Assembly (NCBI GenBank): GCA_003451645.1
Contig: DMER01000196.1
Location: 3,978-9,990, forward strand
Length of the DNA: 6,013 nucleotides
Direction: 5' to 3'
Origin: Alphaproteobacteria bacterium
GTDB taxonomy: Bacteria; Pseudomonadota; Alphaproteobacteria; Micropepsales; Micropepsaceae
Within the stretch, counting starts at the first letter, position 1; each line of letters starts with the position of its first letter. Below are positions 1 to 5,258 of the stretch, in pieces. The position numbers were made by a program, and so were the translations under genes. Below the pieces are notes generated by a model that had not been told where the DNA came from, did not search any database, and worked only from the letters and a program-made list of their open reading frames with translations.

Positions 1-29
1 TAGCGCCCTCACGCGGCGGACACAAACCT

Positions 30-57
30 TTGAACGAGACCGCAATTGCGCTAGGCT
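30..57 (+). promoter_or_regulatory. Weak candidate sigma70-type promoter for the hydrolase gene
   Basis: TTGAAC (30-35) and TAGGCT (52-57) are separated by 16 bases, which is acceptable spacing for a housekeeping promoter. The -35 box is fair, but the -10 box matches TATAAT at only three positions. Transcription would begin near 64 and give a leader of about 45 bases. The spacer contains the perfect 10-base palindrome CGCAATTGCG (41-50). The rest of positions 1-96 shows no convincing coding sequence. Confidence 0.25.
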
Positions 58-108
58 CAGCCAGAAGTCGCATGGCGGCAGGACTGACCGGGAACAGTGG
101 GGGGCACG

Positions 109-1092
109 ATGCGCTGGGTCATTCGGATCGTAGTGGGGTTGCTCGTCATCGGCGGGCTGGGGCTGGGGGCTCTTTGGGTGCTCAAGCCTTGGGTCCCGGA
201 AATCCAGATGGCGGAGCCTGGAGAGACGGGCCGCCGGATCGCCGAGCAGGGTTTGCTCGCCAATTATTTCCCGGCCGAGGGTTCGGGGCCGCATCCGGCC
301 ATCATTTTGCTGGGTGGCTCGGAGGGCGGCTTGGCGCGCGCCGCCGTCCGCACTGCGCGCGAATTGCAAAAGGCAGGCTTCTCAGTCCTCCATGTCTCGT
401 ATTTTCGCGGGGCCGGTCAGCCTTATTCGCTGGAGGAGGTGCCGCTTGAGACCTTTGACCGCGCCCGCGACTGGCTAAAGGCGCAAGCGCTGGTCGATGC
501 CAATCGCATTGGCATGGTAGGTATTTCCAAGGGCGCGGAGGCCGCACTGCTATACGCCAGCCGCAATTCCGATATCCGCGCCGTGGTGGCGGGTGTGCCC
601 TCCAATGTGGTGTGGGTTGGCATCAATTGGGACTATGGTGGCGCTGGCTTTCGTAGTTCCTGGGCGCAAGGGGGCAAGGCGCTGCCGCATTTGCCTTTTG
701 GTACCTATGATTGGAATGAAGGTGTGGTGTCCGGTTACCGCAATGGCCTGAAGGCGCTCGATCAGCACCAAGACGCGATCATTCCGGTGGAGAAGATCGC
801 CGGGCCCTTGCTCCTGATATGCGGGGAGGCGGATCGTTTATGGCCGTCCTGCGACATGGCCCGCCTCGCCGAAGCGCGCGCCAAGGAGAAGGGGGCGCCC
901 GCCGTCACGGTCCTGGCCTATGCCGATGCGGGTCATGCGGCCTTTGGCGTTCCCTTGGAGGCGGACCATCCGAATTTCAAGGCTTTGGGGTCCATTGGCG
1001 GCTCGCCGGAGGGCAACAACGCGGCGCGGGAAGACTCATGGCCCAAGACGCTGGCTTTCTTGCGAGAACATCTTGGCCCCCCGCCGCAATAG
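109..1092 (+). CDS. Membrane-anchored alpha/beta hydrolase, acyl-CoA thioesterase/BAAT C-terminal type
   Basis: The 327-residue product has a hydrophobic segment at about residues 3-26, with no cysteine lipobox, so it is probably an N-terminal anchor or uncleaved signal placing the enzyme outside the cytoplasmic membrane. The rest is an alpha/beta hydrolase: LLGGSEGG (about 67-74) fits the oxyanion-hole strand, GISKG carries the nucleophile Ser140, GEADRLWPS carries the acid Asp242, and DAGH carries His276. GISKGAE, the AVVAGVPSNVVW stretch and the D-x-LWPS motif resemble the C-terminal domain of bile acid-CoA:amino acid N-acyltransferases and acyl-CoA thioesterases (BAAT_C). The N-terminal Ig-like domain of full BAAT enzymes is absent. 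A thioesterase or carboxylesterase role is inferred; the substrate is unknown. The start is uncertain: a GTG at 97 lies four codons upstream in frame, and the G-run at 99-104 is a poor Shine-Dalgarno for either. The gene appears monocistronic and meets the lipoprotein gene tail to tail. Confidence 0.85.
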   Translation: MRWVIRIVVGLLVIGGLGLGALWVLKPWVPEIQMAEPGETGRRIAEQGLLANYFPAEGSGPHPAIILLGGSEGGLARAAVRTARELQKAGFSVLHVSYFRGAGQPYSLEEVPLETFDRARDWLKAQALVDANRIGMVGISKGAEAALLYASRNSDIRAVVAGVPSNVVWVGINWDYGGAGFRSSWAQGGKALPHLPFGTYDWNEGVVSGYRNGLKALDQHQDAIIPVEKIAGPLLLICGEADRLWPSCDMARLAEARAKEKGAPAVTVLAYADAGHAAFGVPLEADHPNFKALGSIGGSPEGNNAAREDSWPKTLAFLREHLGPPPQ

Positions 1093-1125
1093 ATTTGCGA
1101 GGGTCAGGTCTCTGGAGTCTGAGGT

Positions 1126-1758
1126 TCAGGGCGTTGCAGCCGCCTTTCCGGTGCATTCCTTTCGCGCGGCCGTCCGAGCCTCGCGCAGCTCCGGCAACAG
1201 GTCGTAATCACTCACCATGACATTGTAGCCATCCTTGGGGTCGACCAAGAGAAAGGTCGAGATTGGATAGGCGCCCGTGGGCTGGGCCAGCAGAGCGGTC
1301 TCGCAAGGGGCATGGGCCAGTTGCCCTGGGCGGCCAACACGAATGGTCAGGCTTCCCTTGGAGTTAGGCCCATCCTTAGCCTTTTGTGCTTTGATCCGTG
1401 TACGCACGAGGTCCAGCCTCTTGAGGTCAGCTTGAGAGAATTTGTAGACATTGAGTGAGAACCCTCGACGTTGCCGGGCGGCCAGCGGCGACACATCGGC
1501 CGGGGTGTTGGACCGCTCCAGGATGAAGTGCTCCTCAATGACCTGCGGGTCGCCTTCGCGTGCCGCATGCACCGTCATTTTGACTTCCAAGTCCCGCAAA
1601 TCGGGTCCATTCCCGATGGGTGCCTGAACCGCCGCTCGCCAGACCGTGAAGTCTGACTGCCATGGGTCGAAGTTCCAGAGATTGTAAATGGTCTGAAGCG
1701 GGATGCTTGCGCAACCCGTCAACAAGATGGACAGAAGTGTCAGGGATATGTTACGCAT
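1126..1758 (-). CDS. Putative outer-membrane lipoprotein of unknown function
   Basis: The 210-residue product starts with a short lipoprotein signal peptide: Arg2, a hydrophobic stretch at 4-14, and the lipobox Leu-Thr-Gly-Cys with the lipidated Cys16. The residue after it is Ala rather than Asp, so transport to the outer membrane is expected by the E. coli rule. The mature part is soluble, without further membrane segments. It has two more cysteines (Cys152 and Cys202) that could form a disulfide in the periplasm. I do not recognise the family; the most distinctive stretch is the aromatic and acidic region STFLLVDPKDGYNV (about 167-180) followed by DYDLLPELR. The start is supported by AGGCGG shortly upstream on the minus strand. 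The gene is divergent from the DUF2975 operon, sharing an AT-rich intergenic region, and convergent with the hydrolase, with 33 bases between stop codons. Coding status is fairly sure; the function is unknown. Confidence 0.8.
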   Translation of the reverse strand: MRNISLTLLSILLTGCASIPLQTIYNLWNFDPWQSDFTVWRAAVQAPIGNGPDLRDLEVKMTVHAAREGDPQVIEEHFILERSNTPADVSPLAARQRRGFSLNVYKFSQADLKRLDLVRTRIKAQKAKDGPNSKGSLTIRVGRPGQLAHAPCETALLAQPTGAYPISTFLLVDPKDGYNVMVSDYDLLPELREARTAARKECTGKAAATP

Positions 1759-1774
1759 GCACCGCCTATTTCAG

Positions 1775-1784
1775 TCATTAATGA
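1775..1784. promoter_or_regulatory. Perfect palindrome TCATTAATGA, candidate operator
   Basis: TCATTAATGA equals its own reverse complement. It lies between the divergent lipoprotein and DUF2975 genes, just downstream of the minus-strand -10 candidate TATACT, where a bound repressor would block initiation. The XRE protein encoded at 2382 is the obvious candidate binder, but this is inference. A 10-base palindrome can also arise by chance in AT-rich DNA. Confidence 0.3.
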
Positions 1785-1785
1785 A

Positions 1786-1791
1786 AGTATA
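1786..1791 (-). promoter_or_regulatory. Candidate -10 box TATACT for the lipoprotein gene
   Basis: On the minus strand this hexamer reads TATACT, five of six matches to TATAAT, and lies 27 bases upstream of the lipoprotein start codon. The hexamer 17 bases further upstream, TTTCAG, is only a weak -35 match. On the plus strand the overlapping TATAAC (1788-1793) could serve the DUF2975 operon, but it also lacks a good -35. Confidence 0.35.
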
Positions 1792-1827
1792 ACGATCATA
1801 AATTACCCTGAAACAGAAAATCTTGCA

Positions 1828-1860
1828 ATGCAAAATCATGAGGCCTCGATGCAAAATTAT
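1828..1860 (+). repeat. Direct repeat of ATGCAAAATYAT across the DUF2975 translation start
   Basis: ATGCAAAATCAT (1828-1839) and ATGCAAAATTAT (1849-1860) match at 11 of 12 positions and are 21 bases apart, two helical turns and a whole number of codons. Each copy begins with a possible in-frame ATG. A GAGG Shine-Dalgarno (1840-1843) sits between them, five bases before the second ATG. The first copy overlaps the interrupted palindrome TTGCA-A-TGCAA (1823-1833). It may be a small duplication, or a two-site operator that would also cover the ribosome binding site. Confidence 0.5.
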
Positions 1861-2376
1861 CGTCGCTTTAGCGCTTGGATGGCCCGGCTCACGGCCACGT
1901 TGGCGCTCTTGTATCCTCTGGTCAGCGTCCTGCTGTGGTTTGTGCCCGGTGGGTTGGACATGATTCTTGAGGGCTTGCCTGACGTTCGTGGCGCCGTTGG
2001 TCGTGTGGGAGGTCCTGGCCTGCTGGCAGGGATCGCGGTGACGGCGGCCCATGCGAGCCTGGTGGCGCTGGCCTTGTGGGTGTCTTCGCACCTCTTTTCG
2101 CAGGTCTCCAAGGGCGACTACTTCTCGCCTCATACTGGAAAGCGTTTGCGCTTGATGGGAGGAACCTTGCTTGCCTATGCCGTGGCAAGCCCGTTCGTCG
2201 ATGCGGCCTTGTCAGTCGCGCTCACGGTCAACAATCCGCCAGGCCAGAGGCTACTTGCCATTTCGATCTCAAGCCACGACATCAATATGGTTGTCTTTGG
2301 GGCGCTGTTCCTGGTCTTGGGCCACGTCCTGGCCGAGGCTGCGCGGATGGCTGACGACCACAGCCAGATCGTCTGA
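1849..2376 (+). CDS. DUF2975 family four-helix membrane protein
   Basis: The 175-residue product has four hydrophobic segments at about residues 12-32, 58-80, 101-122 and 143-166, the usual DUF2975 topology. The loop before the third segment, FSQVSKGDYFSPHTGKRLR, fits the family pattern of an aromatic-Ser motif followed by Lys/Arg-Leu-Arg, and the short polar tail after the last helix (ADDHSQIV) resembles the usual acidic DUF2975 ending. The biochemical role of the family is unknown. The start at 1849 is chosen because GAGG lies five bases upstream; an in-frame ATG at 1828 would add seven residues but has no Shine-Dalgarno. The gene is followed after five bases by a small XRE regulator, a recurrent pairing for DUF2975. 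The likely role is as a membrane partner that senses a signal or holds the regulator, by inference only. Family assignment is from recalled sequence character, without a profile search. Confidence 0.75.
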   Translation: MQNYRRFSAWMARLTATLALLYPLVSVLLWFVPGGLDMILEGLPDVRGAVGRVGGPGLLAGIAVTAAHASLVALALWVSSHLFSQVSKGDYFSPHTGKRLRLMGGTLLAYAVASPFVDAALSVALTVNNPPGQRLLAISISSHDINMVVFGALFLVLGHVLAEAARMADDHSQIV

Positions 2377-2381
2377 CGGCC

Positions 2382-2618
2382 ATGCCCATCATCGTCAATC
2401 TTGATGTCATGTTGGCGCGTCGCAAGATGCGGTCCAAGGAGCTGGCTGAGCGCATTGGGATCACCGAACAAAACGTCTCGGCGCTCAAATCGGGCAGGGT
2501 CAGGGGCGTGCGCTTCGAGACGCTGGAGCGCATTTGCGAGGTCTTGGAGTGTCAACCTGGCGACATTCTTGAGTTTCGCGCGGGCGGGCCCCCAACGCAG
2601 ACGTTAGCTGACCTTTGA
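2382..2618 (+). CDS. Small XRE-family (YozG-like) helix-turn-helix regulator
   Basis: This 78-residue protein is almost entirely one Cro/CI-type DNA-binding domain. MLARRKMRSKELAERIGI (10-27) supplies the first two helices, TEQNVSALKSGRV (28-40) the recognition helix, and FETLERICEVLECQPGDILEF (45-65) the closing helices. The ending Cys-Gln-Pro-Gly-Asp-Ile-Leu is typical of YozG-like proteins. There is no sensor or oligomerisation domain, only a short Gly/Pro-rich tail. The ATG is five bases after the DUF2975 stop codon and has no strong Shine-Dalgarno, so translational coupling is likely. It probably regulates its own operon, and possibly the divergent lipoprotein gene, with the membrane protein as its signal input; that is inferred from gene order. 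Its stop codon is eight bases from the stop of the oppositely oriented DUF2236 gene. Confidence 0.88.
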   Translation: MPIIVNLDVMLARRKMRSKELAERIGITEQNVSALKSGRVRGVRFETLERICEVLECQPGDILEFRAGGPPTQTLADL

Positions 2619-2626
2619 CCACTCCA

Positions 2627-3556
2627 TTATTCGGCTGCCGCCGCCAGCATCGGGGTCGGGCGTGTCAGCCCCGCTTTTTCCAGAGCGCGCAGCCGTGCGG
2701 CCTCGCCCATGTAAGGGTAATTCCACGGCAGCCCCAACCGGACCGAGGCTTGCGAGGCAGGCGTCCCCGCCAGGGGCAACCGCTCTGCCAATCCGGCCGC
2801 CGCCTTCAAAGCGATCCGGTCAGTGCGGGTCAGGTCGAACGCCTTGCCCAGTTGCAGCCGCTCACGGATCAAAGGCGGGAGAATCGAGACCGAGGCACGT
2901 GCGACCGCGCGATGGAGGAATTTGGGCACAAAGGGGGCCGCTTTGCCCGACTGAATGATGTCCAGGAACTCCATCACGATTGGGTGCGGCTCGAACCGGT
3001 CGGCCAGCGCCATCATCATGGCCTCAAAGGCGGCGGGCGAGGAGGGGCTCGTCTTCACACCGTAAAGTTGGGTGACCGTCCAGCTCTCGGAATAGAACCG
3101 GGTCTGTTCGGTGGCACTCAAAGGCCGCACGAAACGGTCATAGGCGTTCAGGAACCCGTAAGACGCGGTTGCCGCCACCCAATCCAGTAACTCAGTGTCG
3201 AGCGCACGGTAGTGCTCGCCCTTGGGCGTCTGGCCTTGGACCTTGGCATGCATATTGGTGACGCCCGCGATCACGCGCCGGGCAGCACTTTCAGGCCCAT
3301 AAACACCCACCATTGCGGCGATTCCGGTGCGCTTTGAACGTCCGATAGGGTCTATTTTGTAGGTTGAGTGATCCCAAACCCCGGACCTTATCCGCGCATC
3401 GGCGAATTCCATGAGCACGGCGGCGATACCGCCAACACCCAGCGCAATAGGGTTCTTAAAGACCCGCCATTGCAAACTAGAGGGGTGTTGTAGAGACATT
3501 TCGCCCTTGGGTGACGTGAAATCGATGGTCCAGCCAAGGTAACGGCCTTTCAGCAT
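2627..3556 (-). CDS. DUF2236 / MpaB-type oxygenase family protein
   Basis: The 309-residue product belongs to the DUF2236 group (the MpaB and rubber oxygenase catalytic domain family), whose studied members include the b-type haem enzyme latex clearing protein and the fungal oxygenase MpaB. Seen here: the N-terminal helix GGIAAVLMEFADARIRSGVWDHS (about 42-64, with His63), a conserved-looking RTGIAAMVGVYG (76-87), NMHAKVQG with His103, and LDWVAATASYGFLNAYDRF (124-142). His103 and its neighbourhood fit the most conserved family block. Haem binding and an oxygenase reaction are expected but not shown, and the substrate is unknown. There is no signal peptide, so it should be cytoplasmic, perhaps membrane-associated. 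A second in-frame Met at residue 20 (start at 3499), preceded by AAGGGCGA, is an alternative start. I prefer the longer form because the IDFTSPKGE segment looks like family sequence. It is divergent from the Old Yellow Enzyme gene. Confidence 0.85.
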   Translation of the reverse strand: MLKGRYLGWTIDFTSPKGEMSLQHPSSLQWRVFKNPIALGVGGIAAVLMEFADARIRSGVWDHSTYKIDPIGRSKRTGIAAMVGVYGPESAARRVIAGVTNMHAKVQGQTPKGEHYRALDTELLDWVAATASYGFLNAYDRFVRPLSATEQTRFYSESWTVTQLYGVKTSPSSPAAFEAMMMALADRFEPHPIVMEFLDIIQSGKAAPFVPKFLHRAVARASVSILPPLIRERLQLGKAFDLTRTDRIALKAAAGLAERLPLAGTPASQASVRLGLPWNYPYMGEAARLRALEKAGLTRPTPMLAAAAE

Positions 3557-3825
3557 GGGCGGCTCTCGCGTCTGACGCTTTGCGGATTTCGGGATCGCAC
3601 GGGAGACTTATCCGACAGCGCCGGACTGAAGCGATGATGGGTCACGTCGGCTCCGCCTTCAATGGCTGGGCGCCAAAAAAGAAAACGCAGTGATAACGGG
3701 CCTTGGACGCCCAGAAATCGCGGAATTGGGCCAAAGGGCTCGCGAATTCTTGTGGTTTTTTGTTTCGTTTTGTTTCGTTGGTGTTACGTTTTGTTACGTT
3801 CACCATCGCAAAAAGGGCGGAAATC
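3557..3825. other. Divergent intergenic region between the oxygenase-like and Old Yellow Enzyme genes
   Basis: These 269 bases separate two divergent genes and must hold both promoters. I find no convincing sigma70 promoter on either strand. The right half changes character abruptly: about 3753-3800 is nearly all G and T on the plus strand and contains the octamer array. An imperfectly placed 7-base inverted repeat (CTGGGCG at 3666-3672 and CGCCCAG at 3708-3714, 35 bases apart) is too widely spaced to be a terminator. I see no supportable small gene here. Confidence 0.7.
3762..3800 (+). promoter_or_regulatory. Helically phased array of four GTTWCGTT octamers, candidate operator
   Basis: Four octamers occur in the same orientation: GTTTCGTT at 3762-3769 and 3772-3779, then GTTACGTT at 3783-3790 and 3793-3800. 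The two members of each pair are separated by TT, and the pairs by GGT. Start-to-start distances are 10, 11 and 10 bases, close to the helical repeat, so all four would lie on one face of the DNA. The array ends 25 bases before the start codon of the Old Yellow Enzyme gene, so it must overlap or adjoin that promoter. This favours a repressor site or a very close activator site. The regulator is not identifiable in this window. Confidence 0.6.
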
Positions 3826-5115
3826 ATGACCACGATCACAGCGCCTGTTACGTTGCCGTGCGGCGTCACCCTGGCCAACCGGCTGGTCAAGGCCGCCATG
3901 ACCGAGGGGCTCGCCGACGCTTACAACCGCGCCACCGCCCGCCATGTCCGCCTCTACGAGACTTGGGCGCGCAGCGGCGTGGGCTTACACCTGACCGGCA
4001 AAGTCCAGATCGACCGCCGCCACCTGGAGCGCCCGGGGAACGTAGCCATCGTCGGCCCGCAGAGCCCTGAGCAGCTTGCGGCGCTAAAGGCATGGGCGTC
4101 GGCCGTGACCCGCACAGGCGCCCAAATCTGGATGCAGATCAGCCACGCGGGCCGTCAGACGCCAAAGGCGGTGAACGCCACGCCCGATGCCCCCTCCGCT
4201 GTGCCCTTGCGGTTGCCCGGCGGCAATTTCGGCAAGCCCAAGCCGCTCAGCGAGCCCGCGATCCTCGATCTGATCGCGCGCTATGCCTTTGTCGCCCGAA
4301 CCGCGCGCGATTGCGGCTTTGGCGGCGTTCAAATCCACGCCGCCCATGGCTATCTGATCTCTCAATTCTTGAGCCCTATCTCCAACCAGCGCCGCGATGC
4401 CTTGGGCGGTTCGCTTGAAAACCGCAGCCGCTTCTTGGTCGAGGTTCTAAAGGCAACACGCGCGGCCGTGGGCAGCGACTTCCCCGTTGCGGTCAAGCTC
4501 AACTCCGCGGATTTCCAAAAGGGCGGCTTTGGCCATGACGAGGCCTTAGAAGTGGTGCGCACCCTCAACGGCCTGAAGATCGACCTGCTCGAGATTTCCG
4601 GCGGGACTTATGAGCAGCCGCGCATGGTCGGCTTGGACGGCGTTCTTGAGCCCGTCCACGACACCTCGGTGCGCGCCTCCACTGCCGCGCGCGAGGCCTA
4701 TTTCCTGAACTACGCTGAAAGCATCGCTGCCGTCGCTCAAATGCCTTTGATGGTCACCGGCGGCTTGCGCACGCTTGCCGGCATGAATGATGCACTCGGT
4801 TCCGGAAAGATCGCCCTGCTCGGCATTGCCCGGCCCATGTGCGGTGATCCGGTGAGCCCCGCCTCGCTCTTGCAGAAAGGCGAAAGCCTTCCCACCTATG
4901 AGAAGAGTTTGCGGCTCGGTCCCGGTTGGCTCGGACCCAATTCGCCCTTTTCGTTGATCAAAATGATCAACGCCTTTGGCGGTCAGGGCTGGTACTACCA
5001 GCAAATCATGCGGATGGGCGATGGGTTGCCGCCCGATCTTGGCATGGGTCTTTTGACCGCCTTCCGCCGCTACCAGGCGGATGAGAGTGCCAAAGCGAGA
5101 GCACTTAAAAGTTGA
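3826..5115 (+). CDS. NADH:flavin oxidoreductase, Old Yellow Enzyme family
   Basis: The 429-residue product is an FMN-dependent TIM-barrel ene-reductase. In order: LPCGVTLANRLVKAAMTEGLAD (10-31), the first barrel strand and flavin contacts; QISHAGRQ (104-111); IHAAHGYLISQFLSP (170-184), with the substrate-binding His171/His174 pair and the probable proton donor Tyr176; NQRRDALGGSLENRSRF soon after; EISGGTYEQP (from 256); MPLMVTGGLR (306-315); and GIARPM. The family reduces activated C=C bonds (enones, enoates or nitro compounds) with NAD(P)H; the natural substrate here is unknown. The C-terminal region after about 360, with GWYYQQIMRMGDGLPPD, resembles the longer subgroup of the family. The start at 3826 is chosen because AAAAGGGCGG precedes it and the homologous fold begins directly after. 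The frame is open back to 3703, but that extension translates the octamer array into a repetitive stretch and is not believable. Cytoplasmic, likely monocistronic. Confidence 0.92.
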   Translation: MTTITAPVTLPCGVTLANRLVKAAMTEGLADAYNRATARHVRLYETWARSGVGLHLTGKVQIDRRHLERPGNVAIVGPQSPEQLAALKAWASAVTRTGAQIWMQISHAGRQTPKAVNATPDAPSAVPLRLPGGNFGKPKPLSEPAILDLIARYAFVARTARDCGFGGVQIHAAHGYLISQFLSPISNQRRDALGGSLENRSRFLVEVLKATRAAVGSDFPVAVKLNSADFQKGGFGHDEALEVVRTLNGLKIDLLEISGGTYEQPRMVGLDGVLEPVHDTSVRASTAAREAYFLNYAESIAAVAQMPLMVTGGLRTLAGMNDALGSGKIALLGIARPMCGDPVSPASLLQKGESLPTYEKSLRLGPGWLGPNSPFSLIKMINAFGGQGWYYQQIMRMGDGLPPDLGMGLLTAFRRYQADESAKARALKS

Positions 5116-5123
5116 GCAACCAA

Positions 5124-5148
5124 AGATAGCATCCTTCCGGATTTATCT
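5124..5148 (+). terminator. Possible weak terminator hairpin after the Old Yellow Enzyme gene
   Basis: AGATA and ATCC (5124-5128, 5131-5134) pair with GGAT and TATCT (5139-5142, 5144-5148) around a TTCC loop, with a small internal loop. The hairpin begins nine bases after the stop codon, where a terminator is expected, but no T-run follows and the outer stem is AT-rich, so termination would be inefficient. Confidence 0.25.
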
Positions 5149-5258
5149 GATCCCGAAAGTCCTCTTTAACCAGCGGCGCGTAGAGTGCCGCTTGTAAAGG
5201 CGCGTGGGGCCTCTTGCTGCGGCTGGGGCTGGGTTTGGATTTGGGACAGACACGGACC

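Noticed and set aside
1093..1125. Possible bidirectional terminator between the hydrolase and lipoprotein genes
   Set aside because: TCAG and CTGA can pair, but the inner stem leaves too small a loop and there is no T-run, so no hairpin is supported.
2615..3190. 191-codon open frame on the plus strand
   Set aside because: Antisense to the DUF2236 gene, rich in Arg, Gln and Gly as expected for a shadow frame, with no recognisable motif.
3666..3714. Inverted repeat CTGGGCG / CGCCCAG
   Set aside because: Only seven bases per arm with 35 between them in GC-rich DNA; likely to occur by chance.
3703..3825. N-terminal extension of the Old Yellow Enzyme frame by 41 codons
   Set aside because: It translates the octamer array into a repetitive Phe/Val/Leu/Arg stretch, and the recognised fold begins right after the ATG at 3826, which has a Shine-Dalgarno.
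3642..3899. 85-codon open frame on the minus strand across the divergent intergenic region
   Set aside because: Its middle is the translated octamer array (repeated Thr, Lys, Arg, Asn), it overlaps the reductase start, and it has no believable ribosome binding site or family resemblance.
4546..5004. 152-codon open frame on the minus strand
   Set aside because: Lies wholly within and antisense to the Old Yellow Enzyme gene; no motifs.
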